From positions 24,576,093 to 24,640,092 of the forward strand of contig NC_066319.1 in assembly GCF_022539315.1 (NCBI RefSeq): 64,000 nucleotides of DNA, written 5' to 3'. The DNA is from Serinus canaria (taxonomy: Eukaryota; Chordata; Aves; Passeriformes; Fringillidae). The stretch's first letter is position 1. Each line of letters begins with the position of its first letter. The position numbers and the translations under genes are program-made. Positions 61,501 to 64,000 of the stretch are shown here, in pieces. The notes beneath the pieces were generated by a model. It saw only the letters and a list, made by a program, of their open reading frames with translations. It had not been told where the DNA came from and did not search any database.

Positions 61501-64000
61501 TCCTTTATAAACAGGATTTTTTTTTAAATTTTATTTTTGAGTTTAGGGTGGCATTGAGGAGAGACCTTTAGCAGTCTGCCTTGTTTCTTGTTTGCCAGCC
61601 CTATCAGCAGCTTTTAAGTCCTTTGTAAAGCATCTGGCAGGGAGAAACCATGAATTTTAATGAGCTATCTGAACTGTTTCTGATGCAGTATGCAATGGGA
61701 ACTGTCAGGCCCCCTTCTTCAGATGCAAGGATGGTTGCTGCATTGATGCCTATCTGGAGTGTGATGAAACTCCCGACTGTGCTGATGAATCGGATGAGAT
61801 GTACTGTGAACAATGTAAGTACTTTAAATTCTGGCTCAGACAGCTTCACCAGCTGCCCAGGAATGGGCCCAATGTAAGTTACAGGTGCTGAGTCAATACT
61901 GTTTGGTGTCTTCTGTTCTTAACTCCTGACCCTGCACTATCTCTTTCCACAGTATTACTGCTTGCAGGTTCTGCCATGTCCTATGTCTCTGCTGACTGCT
62001 AGAGATGACCTTTCTTCTGTGACATTTCCTGCCTCTTAAATGGGCTTTGACTCTCTTCTCTGCACCTATCTGTAAGACTTCAGGCCTGTCTTTCTGTCCC
62101 CTTTCAATATTTTTCTCACTGAATGACCTTACCTGCTCTCTTAGAGTGGGAAAATGGGGAAGGAAACCACTATTTCTCCAAGTCTGTCCAGTGGCACAGT
62201 CCCCTTAAAATCTTCTTATGCTAATGTAAATGCACAGTGGTGAGATGCCCAAATCCACCCTAGCTCCTCTCTTCTTCCATCCTTCCTCACCTCTTCTGAA
62301 TTGCCATAATCTCTTTCCTCTGTGTGGGTGTTTTGTTGCCTTTTTAGATTTGCAAGCCTATGATTCATCTCTCTTGCCCTCTTGTATATTCTGCACTAGT
62401 GCTCTTTTATATTTTTTAAAACCTGGAGTGACTCATCCCATACTTCTTGATGGAAAACAAAAATAAGAAAGCAGCCTTTATTTTCCTTAGTTTTGTCTCT
62501 GTATCTATGGATTGGAAATTGGGAAGAGTTTCTTGTTACTACATTTTATTTTTCCCATGTTCCTCTCATAGCTTTGAGGTACGTAAGAACCTCAAATGAT
62601 ATCTCCCTTCCCCTGGCTCGTGATAGCAAAGGAAGGTGCAGGAAAGCCCTGTCTGCCTATGTCAGCATGGACAGAGGCATTTCTTTTCAGCTAGTGAGAG
62701 AAGTAACATGAAATGTTTCCCTTGCAGATGCTCGTGAGTTCAATAGACTGCAGAAAATCAATGTCACACATAAGCAAGGTATGTACCATCCAGAGCACCT
62801 AGGCTGACCTCTGCCAGCTTTTAGTTTTTTCTTCATTTTGTTGTTCCATGGTAAAACTGCTTCCCTCTATAAATCCAAAACCAGGTGTAGCATCTGGATA
62901 GCCCCTGTACTGAAAATGAGCAAGGGCCTGTTCTCTCACCTTGAGGACAGCTGTTGACAGCAGGCATTCACTCTCCTGCCTAAACTTTTTCCATCCAGGT
63001 AGGTCTCCTGCATGTTGCTTGCTGGGCACAGTACCTGGCCTGTACAGAACCCTGCAGCACGGTTTGGTTTTGTTTTTTTTAATAGTGCAAACCAAAGCAG
63101 TGTGGGGGACACAGCAATGTCTGTGCTCAATCCCATATCTTTGCCTTGCTTGTTAAACTGTAGACAGTAGACCTATCATAGGGCTAAAAGAATATATTCC
63201 AAATCACTTAAATGCAGCTCAGTTGTAGAGAAGACCTGAGCTGATCTGTGGTTTCTGTGTGTCCAGGCTCTTCATGTTTCCTTCTGCCTCCCAGGGAGGA
63301 CAGGTCATTTCCATAGGGGAGTGAATCCAGGGTTTACCATGACTCCACACTCTGAAGTTCCTTTTCCTGCCTGCTAGTTGGATTTATGGCAGGTGCCAGC
63401 TCACCTTGGCATTGCCAATTTGACCAGCTGGCAACTGAGCAGTGGGGACCTGAGAGCCACTGCTCCGGCTATGGATTTACTCTGCCATGGTGCTTGTGCT
63501 CTTTTGTTGTGAGCAGAAAATTTTGCTGCTCTGGGAAGACACTGCTTGGGCTAAAGCACCTCTGCCTTGCTTTGCCAGGCCACTGTGTGGACTTGCCTGA
63601 TACTGGACAGTGCACTGAGAGCATCTCCCGCTGGTACTACAACCCATTCCTGGAGAAATGTGACCCCTTCACCTACGGGGGCTGTGGTGGCAACAGCAAC
63701 AACTTTGAACAAGAGGAGGAGTGCATGAAATCATGTTCAGGCATCACAAGTAAGCATACATAGTGAGGGATGGAGTTTTACTGATCAAACTGGGAAACCC
63801 ACTTCGGATTAAGTTCTATGGTTTCAAAGAGGCAGTGCCTTGGGAGCTTTCAGTCAAAGCTGCTCTGCTGTCAAACCTGGCCATGACCCACAGCATGGGG
63901 GATCTACAGCATCTTTCTGCAATGCAGCCTGTCATTTCACAGAGCTGGAAAGCATTTTGGTGCTGATGCTGAAGAAGATACAAAGGAGGATAACAAAACT
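49554..64000 (+). CDS. SPINT1: SPINT1 / HAI-1, Kunitz-type membrane serine protease inhibitor, 3' partial
   Basis: Coding exons: 49554-49983, 57380-57531, 58903-59041, 59917-60087, 60766-60792, 61689-61814, 62728-62778 and 63579-63749, or 422 codons plus one base, all in phase. The order is signal peptide (about residues 1-26, PWFVPWLCLVLVLHL), MANSC domain with its cysteines, a PKD-like domain (VGTYVFQLTVTDTAQQQDF), Kunitz 1 (GWCRGSFPRW, P1 Arg), a 9-residue linker exon, an LDL-receptor class A domain (FFRCKDGCCIDAYLECDETP), a linker, and Kunitz 2. In mammals the protein sits on epithelial surfaces and inhibits matriptase, hepsin and HGF activator, chiefly through Kunitz 1. The start ATG has AAA before it and G after it. 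The transmembrane segment and cytoplasmic tail are missing because the window ends. The first intron is 7.4 kb. Confidence 0.97.
49984..57379. other. Intron 1 (after the MANSC exon) of SPINT1
   Basis: 7.4 kb with GTAAGG donor and TTCTTCTGCAG acceptor. The flanking phases fit directly (G+AT gives Asp), so no extra exon is required. I see no other gene or clear repeat in it. Confidence 0.65.
59917..60087 (+). CDS. SPINT1: SPINT1 Kunitz domain 1 exon
   Basis: A complete Kunitz domain in one phase 1-1 exon, from EHCLTPKKVGWC through FIFGGCKPNKNNYLREEECE to LACKNVR. All six cysteines are present. The reactive-site loop reads CRGSF with Arg at P1, as in human HAI-1, so inhibition of trypsin-like proteases should be kept. 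Confidence 0.96.
60766..60792 (+). CDS. SPINT1: SPINT1 27-nt linker micro-exon
   Basis: A phase 1-1 exon of 27 nt between CTTCAG and GTGAGT encodes GSIGGRQQP. It sits just after Kunitz 1, where human makes the HAI-1/HAI-1B splice choice of 16 residues. Skipping it would keep the frame, so it is probably a cassette exon. Confidence 0.75.
60935..61375 (-). repeat. Old CR1 LINE fragment in a SPINT1 intron
   Basis: The + strand begins TCATAGGATAATTTAGGTTG and continues with CATCTGATCCAACCCACTAC, CACTAGGTTGCTCAG and GGTCACAGTACTCAGCACTG. This is a diverged reversed CR1 3' region, antisense to SPINT1. Borders are approximate. Confidence 0.82.
61689..61814 (+). CDS. SPINT1: SPINT1 LDL-receptor class A exon
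   Basis: One phase 1-1 exon encodes VCNGNCQAPFFRCKDGCCID through LECDETPDCADESDEMYCEQ. The six-cysteine LDLa pattern and the acidic calcium cage (DETPDCADESDE) are complete. The domain modulates Kunitz inhibition in mammalian HAI-1. Confidence 0.95.
63579..63749 (+). CDS. SPINT1: SPINT1 Kunitz domain 2 exon, P1 residue Thr
   Basis: A complete six-cysteine Kunitz domain, from GHCVDLPDTGQC through SRWYYNPFLEKC, FTYGGCGGNSNNFEQEEEC to MKSCSGIT. The reactive-site loop reads QCTESIS, so the P1 position holds Thr (codon ACT at 63613-63615), where the human protein has Lys. The fold looks intact, but trypsin-like inhibition by this domain is expected to be lost or changed. Confidence 0.95.
63750..64000. 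other. SPINT1 intron after Kunitz 2 (partial)
   Basis: It begins with the donor GTAAGC. The transmembrane exon was not found before the window end. Confidence 0.7.

Noticed and set aside
1..64000. CRISPR arrays, operons, tRNA or rRNA genes.
   Set aside because: None seen; the tRNA-like stretch at 32503-32526 is a retroelement primer site and not a tRNA gene.

Overview
The window is vertebrate nuclear DNA, most likely from a bird and possibly a passerine. It holds multi-exon genes with GT-AG introns, four CR1 LINE fragments carrying the usual avian 3' end (repeated ATCATAGAAT read on the + strand), and a retrovirus-like LTR element. All gene models below were read by eye from exon phase, splice sites and protein family patterns; no search or RNA evidence was available.

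Layout. (1) 1-11010, + strand: the 3' two thirds of a secreted astacin metalloprotease with two CUB domains (hatching-enzyme / UVS.2 type); its first exons lie left of the window. (2) 11011-15170: intergenic, with one CR1 and one isolated CpG-rich patch that I cannot assign to a gene. (3) 15170-27341, + strand: ZFYVE19 (ANCHR, abscission checkpoint regulator), complete in 11 coding exons, with a CpG-rich promoter, a short upstream ORF, a GC-AG first intron and a poly(A) signal. (4) 26901-33834: intergenic, holding a 1.45 kb LTR with tRNA primer site, a very short interior, a polypurine tract and a truncated second LTR. (5) 33835-40505, - strand: PPP1R14D-like PP1 inhibitor, four coding exons. 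(6) 40506-49000: about 8.5 kb with nothing I can support. (7) 49000-64000, + strand: SPINT1 (HAI-1), from its CpG-rich promoter through MANSC, PKD-like, Kunitz 1, LDL-receptor A and Kunitz 2; the transmembrane and cytoplasmic exons lie right of the window.

The order ZFYVE19(+) - PPP1R14D(-) - SPINT1(+) is the order I know from human chromosome 15q15. The left side differs: where human has DNAJC17 reading away from ZFYVE19, this window shows the astacin gene. The genes do not form a pathway; they are neighbours by old synteny. SPINT1 and the astacin gene are, however, an extracellular protease inhibitor and an extracellular protease.

I found no wholly new system. The points most worth a second look are the Thr in the P1 position of SPINT1 Kunitz domain 2, the astacin gene beside ZFYVE19 with its stop codon inside a perfect splice donor, the GC-AG intron and uORF of ZFYVE19, and the internally deleted LTR element.
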